DNA of 64,000 nucleotides from Curtobacterium sp. PhB115 (lineage in GTDB: Bacteria > Actinomycetota > Actinomycetes > Actinomycetales > Microbacteriaceae), in NCBI RefSeq assembly GCF_003752025.1, contig NZ_RJKR01000011.1:1-64000 (forward strand), read 5' to 3'. The position numbers and the translations under genes are program-made. Shown here piece after piece: positions 8,315 to 16,354 of this stretch (positions are counted from its first letter, which is position 1; the number at the start of each line of letters is the position of its first letter). The notes under the pieces are model-generated. The model was not told the DNA's origin. It saw nothing but the letters and a program-made list of their open reading frames with translations, and made no database searches.

Positions 8315-9237
8315 AGCTCGGCATGCTCACGGCGTGTCTGCCCGGGTGGTCGCTCGACCGGATCGCCGGGTTCGCTGCCGAGCAGGGCTACGAACGGCTC
8401 GAGGTCGGCGTCTGGCCGGGGACCGGGGGCCGCGACTTCGAGGCCGCCCACCTGCCGGTCGCCACCTTCACCGACGAGGACGCCCAGGCGACCAGGGACC
8501 TGCTCGAGAGCACCGGGCTCGAGATCTCGGCGTTCGCGTACTACGAGAACAACCTGCACCAGGACCCGGACCGACGGGCGGAGATCCGGACGCACCTCAA
8601 GCACGCGATCGACGCCGCGCAGACGCTCGGCGTGCCCTACGTCGGCACGTTCATCGGCCGCGACAACACGAAGTCCGTCCGCGAGAACATGGCCGAGGGC
8701 GACCGGGTGCTGCCCGAGCTCGTCGACTACGCCGGCGAGCGGGACGTGCAGCTCATCATCGAGAACTGCGTGATGGAGGGCTGGCACCCCGACGGCTACC
8801 CGGGCAACATCGCGTACTCCCCCGAGCTCTGGGGCTGGGTCACCGGTCTCGGCTTCGGCCTGAACTGGGACCCGTCGCACCTGACCTGGATCGGCATCGA
8901 CCCGCTCGAGACGATCCTGCCGTTCGCGGAGCACATCGTGCACGCACAGGCGAAGGACCTCGAGCTGTTCCCGGACGAGCGCAACGCGTACGGCTTCTTC
9001 GGCAAGGTCGAGAAGGGCGACGACCCGTGGGACATGGGTTGGTGGCGCTTCCGCGTGCCCGGCCGTGGGGTCGTGGACTGGCCGCACGTCGTCGACCGCC
9101 TCTACGAGGCGGGCTTCGACGGCACGTTGAGCGTCGAGCACGAGGACCCGCTCTGGGGCGGCACCGACGAGAAGGTGCTCGAGGGGTTGCGCATCGCGCA
9201 CCGCACCCTCCGTCCGCTGATCGCGCAGCAGCCCTAG
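8311..9237 (+). CDS. TIM-barrel sugar phosphate isomerase/epimerase
   Basis: A 308-residue xylose-isomerase-like TIM barrel (IolE/IolH/YcjR type). Metal ligands are visible as the Glu in IIENCVME, the Asp/His in GLNWDPSHL, the His in AEHIVHAQAKDLE, and Glu in SVEHEDP. The family isomerises or epimerises keto-sugars, often products of the Gfo/Idh dehydrogenase encoded beside it. The start overlaps the previous stop by 4 bases. No regulator or transporter gene is adjacent. Confidence 0.92.
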   Translation: MKLGMLTACLPGWSLDRIAGFAAEQGYERLEVGVWPGTGGRDFEAAHLPVATFTDEDAQATRDLLESTGLEISAFAYYENNLHQDPDRRAEIRTHLKHAIDAAQTLGVPYVGTFIGRDNTKSVRENMAEGDRVLPELVDYAGERDVQLIIENCVMEGWHPDGYPGNIAYSPELWGWVTGLGFGLNWDPSHLTWIGIDPLETILPFAEHIVHAQAKDLELFPDERNAYGFFGKVEKGDDPWDMGWWRFRVPGRGVVDWPHVVDRLYEAGFDGTLSVEHEDPLWGGTDEKVLEGLRIAHRTLRPLIAQQP

Positions 9238-9240
9238 ACG

Positions 9241-9288
9241 GGAGGCCCGGATCACGTGACCGGCGTCGGTCACGTGATCCGGGCCTCC
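9241..9288. repeat. CTGGAGGC-family hairpin, 21-bp arms
   Basis: GGAGGCCCGGATCACGTGAC opens a 21-base arm (9241-9261) exactly complementary to 9268-9288, with loop GGCGTC. It starts 3 bases after the isomerase stop. The inner part (ATCACGTG) matches the copy at 24679-24738 and differs from the others. Confidence 0.8.
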
Positions 9289-9337
9289 AGTCCAGAGCCT
9301 GTGAACGGAACCGTGCGCACCCGCGCACGCTGGGTGC

Positions 9338-11152
9338 ATGAGCACGACCGTGAGCGACTTCGTCATCGACCGCATCAAGTCTTGGGGCGTCTCGCGCGTC
9401 TTCGGGTACCCGGGAGACGGGATCGGCGCCTTCGACGGCGCCCTCGGCAAGGCGGCGGGTGACGGCGAAGGCCTGGAGTACGTGCGCCCGACGCACGAGG
9501 AGATCGCGGCCCTGATGGCGACCGCGCACGCGAAGTTCACCGGCGAGGTGGGCGTGTGCATCGCGACGTCGAGCCCCGGAGCCTTCCACCTGCTCAACGG
9601 CCTGTACGACGCGCAGATGGACAACCAGCCGGTCGTCGCGATCGTCGGGCAGCAGGGCCTCGCAGCGATGGGGTCGTTCACGCAGCAGGAGTCGAACCTC
9701 GAGCGGGTGTTCGCCGACGTCGCCTGCTACGTCGAGACCGTCGCGACGCCCGAGGCGGTCGGCGTCGTCGTCGACACCGCGTTCCGGACGGCGTCGCTCC
9801 GGAAGCAGCCCGCCGTGGTGATCCTGCCCCACGACGTGCAGGCGATGGCGTACGAGGCGCCGCCGCTCGAGCACTGGGCCTCGCGGTCGAGCGACGTCCC
9901 CGCGTCGACGCGCATCACGCCGCCGGCCGACGAGATCCGGAAGATGGCGGACATCATCAACGCGGGGTCGAAGGTGACGTTCCTCGTCGGGGCCGGTGCC
10001 CGCGGCGCGACCGCGCAGGTGCTCGCCGCCGCCGAGAAGGCCGGCGCAGGGATCATCACGGCGCTCCGCGGCAAGGACGTGATCCCGTCGGACGTGCCGT
10101 ACCACTCGCAGCAGCTCGGCCTGCTCGGGTCGCTGCCGTCGCTGCACCAGATCCGCGACTGCGACACCCTCGTGCTGCTCGGCACGAACTACCCGTACGG
10201 CGAGTACATGCCGAAGACCGGGCAGGCCCGGGGCATCCAGGTCGACATCAAGCCCGAGCAGCTGGGGCTGCGCTACCCGACCGAGCTGAACCTCTGGGGC
10301 GATGTCGGAGCGACCCTCGACGCCGTGCTCCTGCTCCTCGAGCAGACGACGGACAAGTCGTTCCAGGAGACCGTCGCGAACGAGATGCGCGAGTGGGAGT
10401 CCGAGATGCGCGCGCAGGCCGAGGTCGCCTACGACGACGGCGTGAACCCCCGCCGGGTGATCCAGGCCGTGAACGACCGGCTGCCCGACGGCGTCACCGT
10501 GACCGCCGACGCCGGCACCACCGCCGACTGGTACGGCCACCACATCCGGCTGCGGGAGGGCATGCGCGGCGACATGTCCGGGCGCCTCGCGACGATGCTC
10601 GCGGCGATGCCGTACGCCGTGACCGCGAAGTTCGCGTTCCCGGACCGCCCTGCCGTGTGCACGATCGGCGACGGGGCGTTCCAGATGCTCGGCATGAACG
10701 AGCTCATCACCGTGAAGAAGTATCAGGCGGCGTGGCCGAACCAACAGCTCGTCATCGTGGTCATGCACAACGACGACCTCGGGCAGGTGTCGTGGGAGAT
10801 GCGCACCGAGGACGGCAACCCGATGTGGCCGGGGTCGCAGGACGTGGAGTCGATCGACTACGCCGGGTACGCGACGCTGCTCGGGTTCCAGGGCATCGCC
10901 GTGCACGAGGACTCGGAGGTGGACGCCGCCGTCGAGCGGGCGTTCGCGCACCAGGGCGTGACGCTCATCGATGCGTACGTCAGCCGGAACGTCCCGCCGC
11001 TCCCCCCGCACATCACGAAGGAGTACGCGATCAACACCGCGAAGTCCCTGCTGAAGGGCGACCCGGTGGAGCTCGGCGTCGTGAAGGACTCGGCGAAGGC
11101 GATGGCGGCCGAGGTCACCGAACGCGTGAAGGGCGCGCTGGGTCGCGACTGA
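9338..11152 (+). CDS. Thiamine-diphosphate enzyme, pyruvate oxidase / acetolactate synthase-like
   Basis: A 604-residue three-domain ThDP enzyme. The activating Glu lies in PTHEEIAALMAT, the central FAD/NAD-like domain at ~190-330 includes FLVGAGARGATAQV, and the ThDP/Mg motif starts at GDGAFQMLGMNEL and ends with VVMHNDDLGQVSWEM. Sequence style is closest to pyruvate:quinone oxidoreductase (PoxB) and other thiamine pyrophosphate-requiring proteins, which decarboxylate pyruvate to acetate at the membrane. No small acetolactate synthase subunit gene follows, which argues against a biosynthetic role. A GTGCGC-ACCC-GCGCAC hairpin at 9313-9328 lies in its short leader. Confidence 0.85.
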   Translation: MSTTVSDFVIDRIKSWGVSRVFGYPGDGIGAFDGALGKAAGDGEGLEYVRPTHEEIAALMATAHAKFTGEVGVCIATSSPGAFHLLNGLYDAQMDNQPVVAIVGQQGLAAMGSFTQQESNLERVFADVACYVETVATPEAVGVVVDTAFRTASLRKQPAVVILPHDVQAMAYEAPPLEHWASRSSDVPASTRITPPADEIRKMADIINAGSKVTFLVGAGARGATAQVLAAAEKAGAGIITALRGKDVIPSDVPYHSQQLGLLGSLPSLHQIRDCDTLVLLGTNYPYGEYMPKTGQARGIQVDIKPEQLGLRYPTELNLWGDVGATLDAVLLLLEQTTDKSFQETVANEMREWESEMRAQAEVAYDDGVNPRRVIQAVNDRLPDGVTVTADAGTTADWYGHHIRLREGMRGDMSGRLATMLAAMPYAVTAKFAFPDRPAVCTIGDGAFQMLGMNELITVKKYQAAWPNQQLVIVVMHNDDLGQVSWEMRTEDGNPMWPGSQDVESIDYAGYATLLGFQGIAVHEDSEVDAAVERAFAHQGVTLIDAYVSRNVPPLPPHITKEYAINTAKSLLKGDPVELGVVKDSAKAMAAEVTERVKGALGRD

Positions 11153-11169
11153 CGGACGACGGGTGTTGC

Positions 11170-11190
11170 TCATGTGAACTTCATGTGACG
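11170..11190 (+). promoter_or_regulatory. PhoP-type direct repeat upstream of the nucleotidase
   Basis: TCATGTGAAC (11170-11179) and TCATGTGACG (11181-11190) repeat with an 11-base period, about 54 bases before the ATG. Actinobacterial PhoP sites are direct repeats at 11-base spacing containing TCAC/GTGA cores. The gene downstream encodes a phosphate-releasing surface enzyme, so phosphate control is a reasonable inference. Confidence 0.45.
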
Positions 11191-11243
11191 AGTTCTCGTC
11201 TGCGCTGGCGGGTCGGCTGTGCGTCCTCATAGGTTCTCGGACG

Positions 11244-13589
11244 ATGAACATCAACTCCTCCCCGCGCCGCCGACGGCGCATCGCCAGCGGCGCGGCCCTC
11301 GCCACCGCGGGTGTGCTCGTCGCACTGTCCGTCCCGTCCACCGCCGTCGCCGCCGAGGGCGACACGACGATCGACATCATCGACGTCAACGACTTCCACG
11401 GTCGCATCGAGTCCGAGGGCACCGCCGTCGACAAGGCCGCCGGTGCCGCGAAGCTCGCCGGCGTCGTGCAGTCGTACCGCGAAGCCAACCCGAACACGAT
11501 CTTCGCCAGTGTCGGCGACAACGTGGGCGCCTCGACGTTCACCTCGCTCATCCAGCAGGACGCACCGACGATCGACGCGCTCAACGCGATGGACCTCGAC
11601 GTCAGCGCGATCGGCAACCACGAGCTCGACAAGGGCCAGGACGACCTGACCGGGCGCATCGAGGACCGTGCCGACTGGCCCTACGTCTCGGCGAACATCG
11701 TCGAGGCCGGCACGACCGACCCGGCCTTCACGCCGTACTCCATCGTGGAGAAGGGCGGCGTCAAGGTCGGCTTCATCGGCGCCACCACCGAGGACCTCAT
11801 CCCCGGGCTCGTCAGCCCCGGCGGGGTCGAGGGGCTCGCGATGGCCCCGATCGTCAGCCAGGTCAACAAGTACGCCGACCAGCTCACCGACGGCGACGAC
11901 GCGAACGACGAGGCCGACGTCCTCGTCCTCCTCGTGCACGAGGGCGCCACCACCGGGGCCATCGCCGACGCGACCGGCACCGGCGCCTTCGGCAAGATCA
12001 CCTCGGGTGTCTCGTCGAAGGTGTCCGCGATCGTGTCCGCGCACACCCACGCGACGTACAACCACTCGATCCCCGGCCCGGACGGCACCGCCCGCCCGGT
12101 GATCCAGACCGGCTCGTACGGCGTGAACTTCGGCCACCTCCAGCTCACCGTCGACGCCGGCAAGCAGCTCACCGGCATCACCTCCGAGGTCCGGTCCGTC
12201 AACGGCGAGACCCGGGTGCCGGCGAACACCACCTCGGTGGACGAGGTCACCGGCATCGTGACCGCCGCGAAGGCCGTCGCCGACGTCGAGGGCAGCAAGC
12301 CGCTCGGCGCGATCACCGGCGACCTCCGCCGTGCGGTCCAGTCCGATCGGACCTCCGAGAACCGCGGTGGCGAGTCCGTCCTCGGCAACTACATCGCCGA
12401 GGTCCAGCGGTCCGCCACCGAGCGCAACGGCTCGCAGGTCGCGTTCATGAACCCCGGCGGGCTCCGCACGGACATGGTCTACGCGTCGAGCGGAGCGGGT
12501 GACCCGGACGGCACCGTGACCTACAAGGAAGCCGCCCTCGTCCAGCCGTTCGCGAACACCCTCGTGACGGAGGACATGACCGGCCAGCAGATCAAGAACG
12601 CGCTCGAGCAGCAGTGGCAGCCGGACGGCCTCGAGCGTCCGTTCCTGAAGCTCGGCGTGTCCGACGGCTTCGCGTACACGTACGACCCCGACGAGGGCCG
12701 CGGCGAGCGCATCACCGGCATGACGCTCGACGGCGAGCCGATCGCACTCGACGACACCGTCAAGGTCACGGTGAACTCGTTCCTGTCGACCGGTGGCGAC
12801 AACTTCGCCGCCTTCGCGACCGGCACGAACATCGCCGACTCCGGTCAGGTCGACCTGCAGGCACAGGTGGACTACTTCACCGACCACCCGACGGTCACTC
12901 CGCCGACCGACCAGCGGGCCGTCGGCGCCACGGTCACCCCGACCCCCGAGGGCGGCTTCCAGCCCGGCGACGAGGTCACGATCGACCTGTCGTCGCTCGT
13001 GTTCAGCAGCGACGACCCGACCACGCCCGGGACCGTCTCGGTCAGCGCCGGCGACGTCGAGCTCGCCACTGCCCCGATCGACGCGACGATCGTCGACAAG
13101 ACCGACGAGCAGGGCACCGCGACCCTGACCTTCCCGGTGCCGGCGATCGAGACCTCGGCGGACGCACCGACCGCTCGGGCCGCGGCCACCACGGACGAGC
13201 CCCTCGTCGTCACCCTGCCCGGCGGCCAGACGATCACGCTCGCCGTGACCATCCCGCTCGCAGCGGTCGTCGACCCGACCGATCCCACGGACCCGACGGA
13301 CCCCGTCGACCCGACGGACCCGGTCGACCCGAGCGACCCCGTCGACCCGACGGACCCGGTCGACGGCGGCGGCGTCACCCCGGGCGACGGCACGGGCACC
13401 GGGACCGGGACCGACACCGTCGGCGACCCGTCCGACACCACGGACGCGGGCGGCGAGCTCGCCTACACGGGTGCGGACCTCGCGGTCCCGGCCGCCGCGG
13501 CGGGCATCCTGCTCCTGGCGGGACTCGCGGCGCTCGTCGCCCTGCGCCGGAAGCGCGCACGCGGCGAGGCGACGGTCCTGACGGACTGA
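11244..13589 (+). CDS. Secreted, cell-wall-anchored 5'-nucleotidase / metallophosphoesterase (UshA-like)
   Basis: A 781-residue exported protein. It has an N-terminal signal peptide (RRRRR then a hydrophobic run, cut near AVAA/EG). The calcineurin-like metallophosphatase domain shows DVNDFHGR at ~47-54, GDNVGAS, GNHELDKG and SAHTHATYNH. The 5'-nucleotidase C domain (~residues 360-545) has FMNPGGLRTD and STGGDNF. A linker of DPTDP/VDPTDP repeats (~675-710) leads to the sorting signal LAYTG, a hydrophobic helix and RRKRAR. LAXTG is typical of class E sortase substrates in high-GC actinobacteria. It should hydrolyse nucleotides outside the cell to release phosphate and nucleoside. It is monocistronic. 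Confidence 0.92.
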   Translation: MNINSSPRRRRRIASGAALATAGVLVALSVPSTAVAAEGDTTIDIIDVNDFHGRIESEGTAVDKAAGAAKLAGVVQSYREANPNTIFASVGDNVGASTFTSLIQQDAPTIDALNAMDLDVSAIGNHELDKGQDDLTGRIEDRADWPYVSANIVEAGTTDPAFTPYSIVEKGGVKVGFIGATTEDLIPGLVSPGGVEGLAMAPIVSQVNKYADQLTDGDDANDEADVLVLLVHEGATTGAIADATGTGAFGKITSGVSSKVSAIVSAHTHATYNHSIPGPDGTARPVIQTGSYGVNFGHLQLTVDAGKQLTGITSEVRSVNGETRVPANTTSVDEVTGIVTAAKAVADVEGSKPLGAITGDLRRAVQSDRTSENRGGESVLGNYIAEVQRSATERNGSQVAFMNPGGLRTDMVYASSGAGDPDGTVTYKEAALVQPFANTLVTEDMTGQQIKNALEQQWQPDGLERPFLKLGVSDGFAYTYDPDEGRGERITGMTLDGEPIALDDTVKVTVNSFLSTGGDNFAAFATGTNIADSGQVDLQAQVDYFTDHPTVTPPTDQRAVGATVTPTPEGGFQPGDEVTIDLSSLVFSSDDPTTPGTVSVSAGDVELATAPIDATIVDKTDEQGTATLTFPVPAIETSADAPTARAAATTDEPLVVTLPGGQTITLAVTIPLAAVVDPTDPTDPTDPVDPTDPVDPSDPVDPTDPVDGGGVTPGDGTGTGTGTDTVGDPSDTTDAGGELAYTGADLAVPAAAAGILLLAGLAALVALRRKRARGEATVLTD

Positions 13590-13611
13590 CACCGCGCCTC
13601 CAGGCACACCA

Positions 13612-13647
13612 GAACGGGCCGTCTCACCGAGGTGAGGCGGCCCGTTC
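13612..13647. terminator. Terminator after the nucleotidase gene
   Basis: GAACGGGCCGTCTCACC (13612-13628) pairs with 13631-13647 with one G-U pair and a 2-base gap. Just before it, ACCGCGCCTCCAGGC (13591-13605) is a lone half of the CTGGAGGC repeat family, directly after the stop codon. Confidence 0.75.
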
Positions 13648-13787
13648 CGTGAGTCTGTCCCATAGTGGCTGTTCGACTGCGGATCCACGGATCCGCGGGG
13701 TACCCTCAGGGCTGTCGCATCGCGACGCGTCGCGCCGGGTCACCTCTCGTGTCGGCGGTGGTTCCGTTCGACCAGACCCCGCGGCGC

Positions 13788-13826
13788 GGGTGCTCTCCGC
13801 CTCCAGGGAAACGGCGGAGGGCACCC
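13788..13826 (-). terminator. Terminator of the efeUOB operon
   Basis: GGGTGCTCTCCGCC (13788-13801) pairs with 13813-13826 with one wobble and an 11-base loop. It begins 16 bases past the efeB stop on the minus strand. Confidence 0.65.
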
Positions 13827-13841
13827 ACTCTCCCGGAGCGT

Positions 13842-15137
13842 TCAGCGGAACAGCTGCTCGCCGATGTACGACCCCTTGCGCGGTGCCGGCGGGATCGCGA
13901 AGACCGCCGACCCGATGTGCGAGATGTACTCGTTCAGGCGGTCCGACGCCCCGAGCTTCCGCTGCAGCCGCGTGAAGTGCTCCGGGTCGTTCATGTACGC
14001 CGCGAAGAGCAGTCCCGCGTCGAGCTGGCCGTACTCGTTGAGACCGTCCGTGTAGTTGTACGGGCGACGGAGGATCTTCACGCCGTCGTTCGCCTCGTGC
14101 GCCGCGAGCGCGATGTGCGAGGTCGCGTCGATCTTCGTCGCCCCGTCCTCGCCTTCGGCCGCGAAGTCCGGCGTCGTGTGCTCGGTCCCGCCGGACAGCG
14201 GTGCACCCTCGATCTTGGTGCGCCCGAACACGCGCTGCTGGTCGCTCACCACGTCGGCGTCCCAGATCTCGATGTTCATCCGGATCTTCCGCACCACCTG
14301 GTACGTGCCGCCGGTCATCCACGCGGCACCCGCACCCGGCTCGTCGACCCACACGAAGCGGTCGTGGTCCTCGTCGGTCGTGATGTTCCTGGTGCCGTCC
14401 TTGAAGCCCATCAGGTTGCGGGGCGTCGACTGGTTCGCCCCGGCCGACGCGCGTCCGAAGCCCAGGACGGTCCAGCGGACGGTCGCGGTGCCCCGTGCGA
14501 TCCGGGCCAGGTCGCGGATCGCGTGGTACGCCACCTGGGGGTCGTCGGCGCAGGCCTGCAGCGACAGGTCGCCGCCGCTCAGGCCCTCCTGCAGGTTGTC
14601 GCTCGGCAGCCGCGGGATGTCGGCGAGCGCCGCGGGCTTCTTCGACGCCAGGCCGAAGCGTTCGTCGAAGACACCCGGTCCGAGCCCGACGGTCACGGTC
14701 AGGGACGCGGGACCGAGGTCGAGGGCCTCGCCCGTGTCCGCGCCGACACCGTCGCCGTGTGCCGGTTCGACGCTGCCGACGGTCTTGCCGGCCTGCAGCT
14801 GCGCGATCGCCGCCGACCAGCGGGCCAGGAGCACCTGCAGTTCGGTCGCGACGCTCGTGGACAGGTCGAAGGTCATGAACACGCAGTACCGCTGGGGCGC
14901 TGTCTGCACCCCGCCCTGCGGCTGCCGTGCGGCGGTGGCGTAGAACGGGTGGCTCTGGGACAGGTCGATCGATTCGTCGCCGTTCGCGGCGGCCGTGAAC
15001 GGGTTGACGCCGGTCGCCGTGGTGGCACCACCGATGCCGACCGCAGCGCCCGCGCCGGCTCCGGCCGCCGCGAGCCCCGCGCCGAACAGCCCCCGTCGGG
15101 AGACGTGTGCGCGGGGCTCGTCGTGGGGCTCGGTCAC
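13842..15137 (-). CDS. efeB: Dyp-type heme peroxidase / deferrochelatase EfeB
   Basis: A 431-residue Dyp peroxidase exported folded by Tat: SRRGLFGAG precedes a hydrophobic run near residues 14-35. The family GxxDG motif is GFKDGTRN (~residue 245), with the distal Asp. The proximal heme His lies in TSHIALAAHE. EfeB either extracts iron from heme or supplies oxidising power so that EfeU can import iron. Its GTG start overlaps the efeO stop as GTGA (15134-15137), so it is the third gene of efeUOB. Confidence 0.95.
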   Translation of the reverse strand: MTEPHDEPRAHVSRRGLFGAGLAAAGAGAGAAVGIGGATTATGVNPFTAAANGDESIDLSQSHPFYATAARQPQGGVQTAPQRYCVFMTFDLSTSVATELQVLLARWSAAIAQLQAGKTVGSVEPAHGDGVGADTGEALDLGPASLTVTVGLGPGVFDERFGLASKKPAALADIPRLPSDNLQEGLSGGDLSLQACADDPQVAYHAIRDLARIARGTATVRWTVLGFGRASAGANQSTPRNLMGFKDGTRNITTDEDHDRFVWVDEPGAGAAWMTGGTYQVVRKIRMNIEIWDADVVSDQQRVFGRTKIEGAPLSGGTEHTTPDFAAEGEDGATKIDATSHIALAAHEANDGVKILRRPYNYTDGLNEYGQLDAGLLFAAYMNDPEHFTRLQRKLGASDRLNEYISHIGSAVFAIPPAPRKGSYIGEQLFR

Positions 15138-16354
15138 GCGGTGGCGACCTTCTCGGCCAGCCGGGACAGCGGGTCCTGCAGGGCCTGGATCTGCTGCGAG
15201 ATCGTGTTCGCGTCGGACTGCTTGGTGGCCGCGTCCCAGGTGTCGAACCCGCCGAGGTCGTCGGCGTTCCGGTAGTCGTCCATCAGCGTGTTCGTGGCGT
15301 CGAACTGCTTCGCGATCTGCTTCGTCAGGGTCGGGTCGAGCTTCGTCAGCCCCGGCTTGAGGTAGGCGAAGGCCTGTCGGGCGCCCTCGACGTTCGCGGC
15401 GAGGTCGACCAGGTCGATGTGGCTGTACGCCTCTTCCTCACCGGTGACCTTGTTCGACTGGACTTCCTCGAGCAGGCCGGCAGCGCCGTTCGCCAGGTCC
15501 TCGGGCTTGTAGTCGAGCGTCGGCACGAGCTTCGCGAGCAGCTGCACGTTCTCGGTCAGGTCGGCAGCGGTCTTCTTGGTCGAGGCGGTGATCGCCCCGT
15601 CCTGGAACAGGTCCTTCTCGACGGCGTGGAACCCGCTCCAGCCGACGGCGTCGTCGAGGTTCGACGCACGCATGTCGATGAGGTAATCGAGGTTGCCGGC
15701 GTTGTCGGTCGCCTTGAAGCCCTTCTTGACGAAGCCGTCGACGTCGCTCTCGATGTGCTCGTAGAACGGGCGTGCGTTCGCGTAGTCGGTCTTCGCGGCG
15801 TCGAGGTCACCCGCGTCGATGTCCTTCTGCAGGAGCTCGACGGCGGAGACCATGTCCGCGACCTGCGCGTCGACGTACTCGGCGTAGCCCTTCGTGCCGT
15901 CCTGCAGCAGGGTCGCGGCGCTGCTGTTCGCGGTCGAGGCGACCTTGCCGGTCACGGTGAAGTCGGTGAGCTCGGTCTCGGCGCCGGGGCAGTAGACCTG
16001 GTACTTCCCGCCCGTGAGCGTCGCGGTGAACTGCACGGCGTCGAGGCCGGGTGCGAGGTTCTCCTTCTCGCCCAGGATGCGCTGGTCCTGCAGCAGCTCG
16101 ACCTCGGTGATGGCGGTCGAGGACTCGTTCTTGACGGTGAACGTGACCGGTCCGGCCGGGACCTTCGTCTCGGACACGGCGCACTCGTCCGAACCGTCGT
16201 TCGTCAGCGTGACGGAGACGCGCGAGACCTTCGCGGCGTCGGTGGAGCCACCGTCCTCGGGTGAGGCGCTCGCACAGCCGGCGAGCGCGAGGGCGGCGAC
16301 GGCGCTGAGCGCGCCGAGGGTGATCAGGGGTCGAACGGGCTTACCGAACGGCAT
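15134..16354 (-). CDS. efeO: Iron uptake lipoprotein EfeO (cupredoxin plus imelysin domains)
   Basis: A 406-residue lipoprotein with lipobox LALAGC (Cys 27). An N-terminal cupredoxin-like EfeO domain (~45-145) is followed by an imelysin-fold M75 domain (~155-400) whose metal site is GFHAVEKD near residue 241. It binds iron outside the membrane and passes it to EfeU. ATG 16354 follows AAGGAGCAACGACT, a strong ribosome site. It overlaps the 3' end of efeU by 14 bases. Confidence 0.95.
   Translation of the reverse strand: MPFGKPVRPLITLGALSAVAALALAGCASASPEDGGSTDAAKVSRVSVTLTNDGSDECAVSETKVPAGPVTFTVKNESSTAITEVELLQDQRILGEKENLAPGLDAVQFTATLTGGKYQVYCPGAETELTDFTVTGKVASTANSSAATLLQDGTKGYAEYVDAQVADMVSAVELLQKDIDAGDLDAAKTDYANARPFYEHIESDVDGFVKKGFKATDNAGNLDYLIDMRASNLDDAVGWSGFHAVEKDLFQDGAITASTKKTAADLTENVQLLAKLVPTLDYKPEDLANGAAGLLEEVQSNKVTGEEEAYSHIDLVDLAANVEGARQAFAYLKPGLTKLDPTLTKQIAKQFDATNTLMDDYRNADDLGGFDTWDAATKQSDANTISQQIQALQDPLSRLAEKVATA

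Noticed and set aside
9338..11152. Acetolactate synthase large subunit (ilvB)
   Set aside because: No small subunit or ilvC follows, and the sequence style and context fit a pyruvate-oxidase-type enzyme better.
8840..11659. Very long minus-strand open frame (939 codons) across the isomerase and ThDP-enzyme genes
   Set aside because: It is antisense to two clear genes with full domain motifs; in 70% GC DNA long mirror frames are expected. Its translation is Arg/Val/His-rich with no family signature.
11181..13688. Minus-strand frame of 835 codons opposite the nucleotidase
   Set aside because: It mirrors the plus-strand metallophosphatase codon for codon, and the Asp/Gly/Val-rich translation has no domain.
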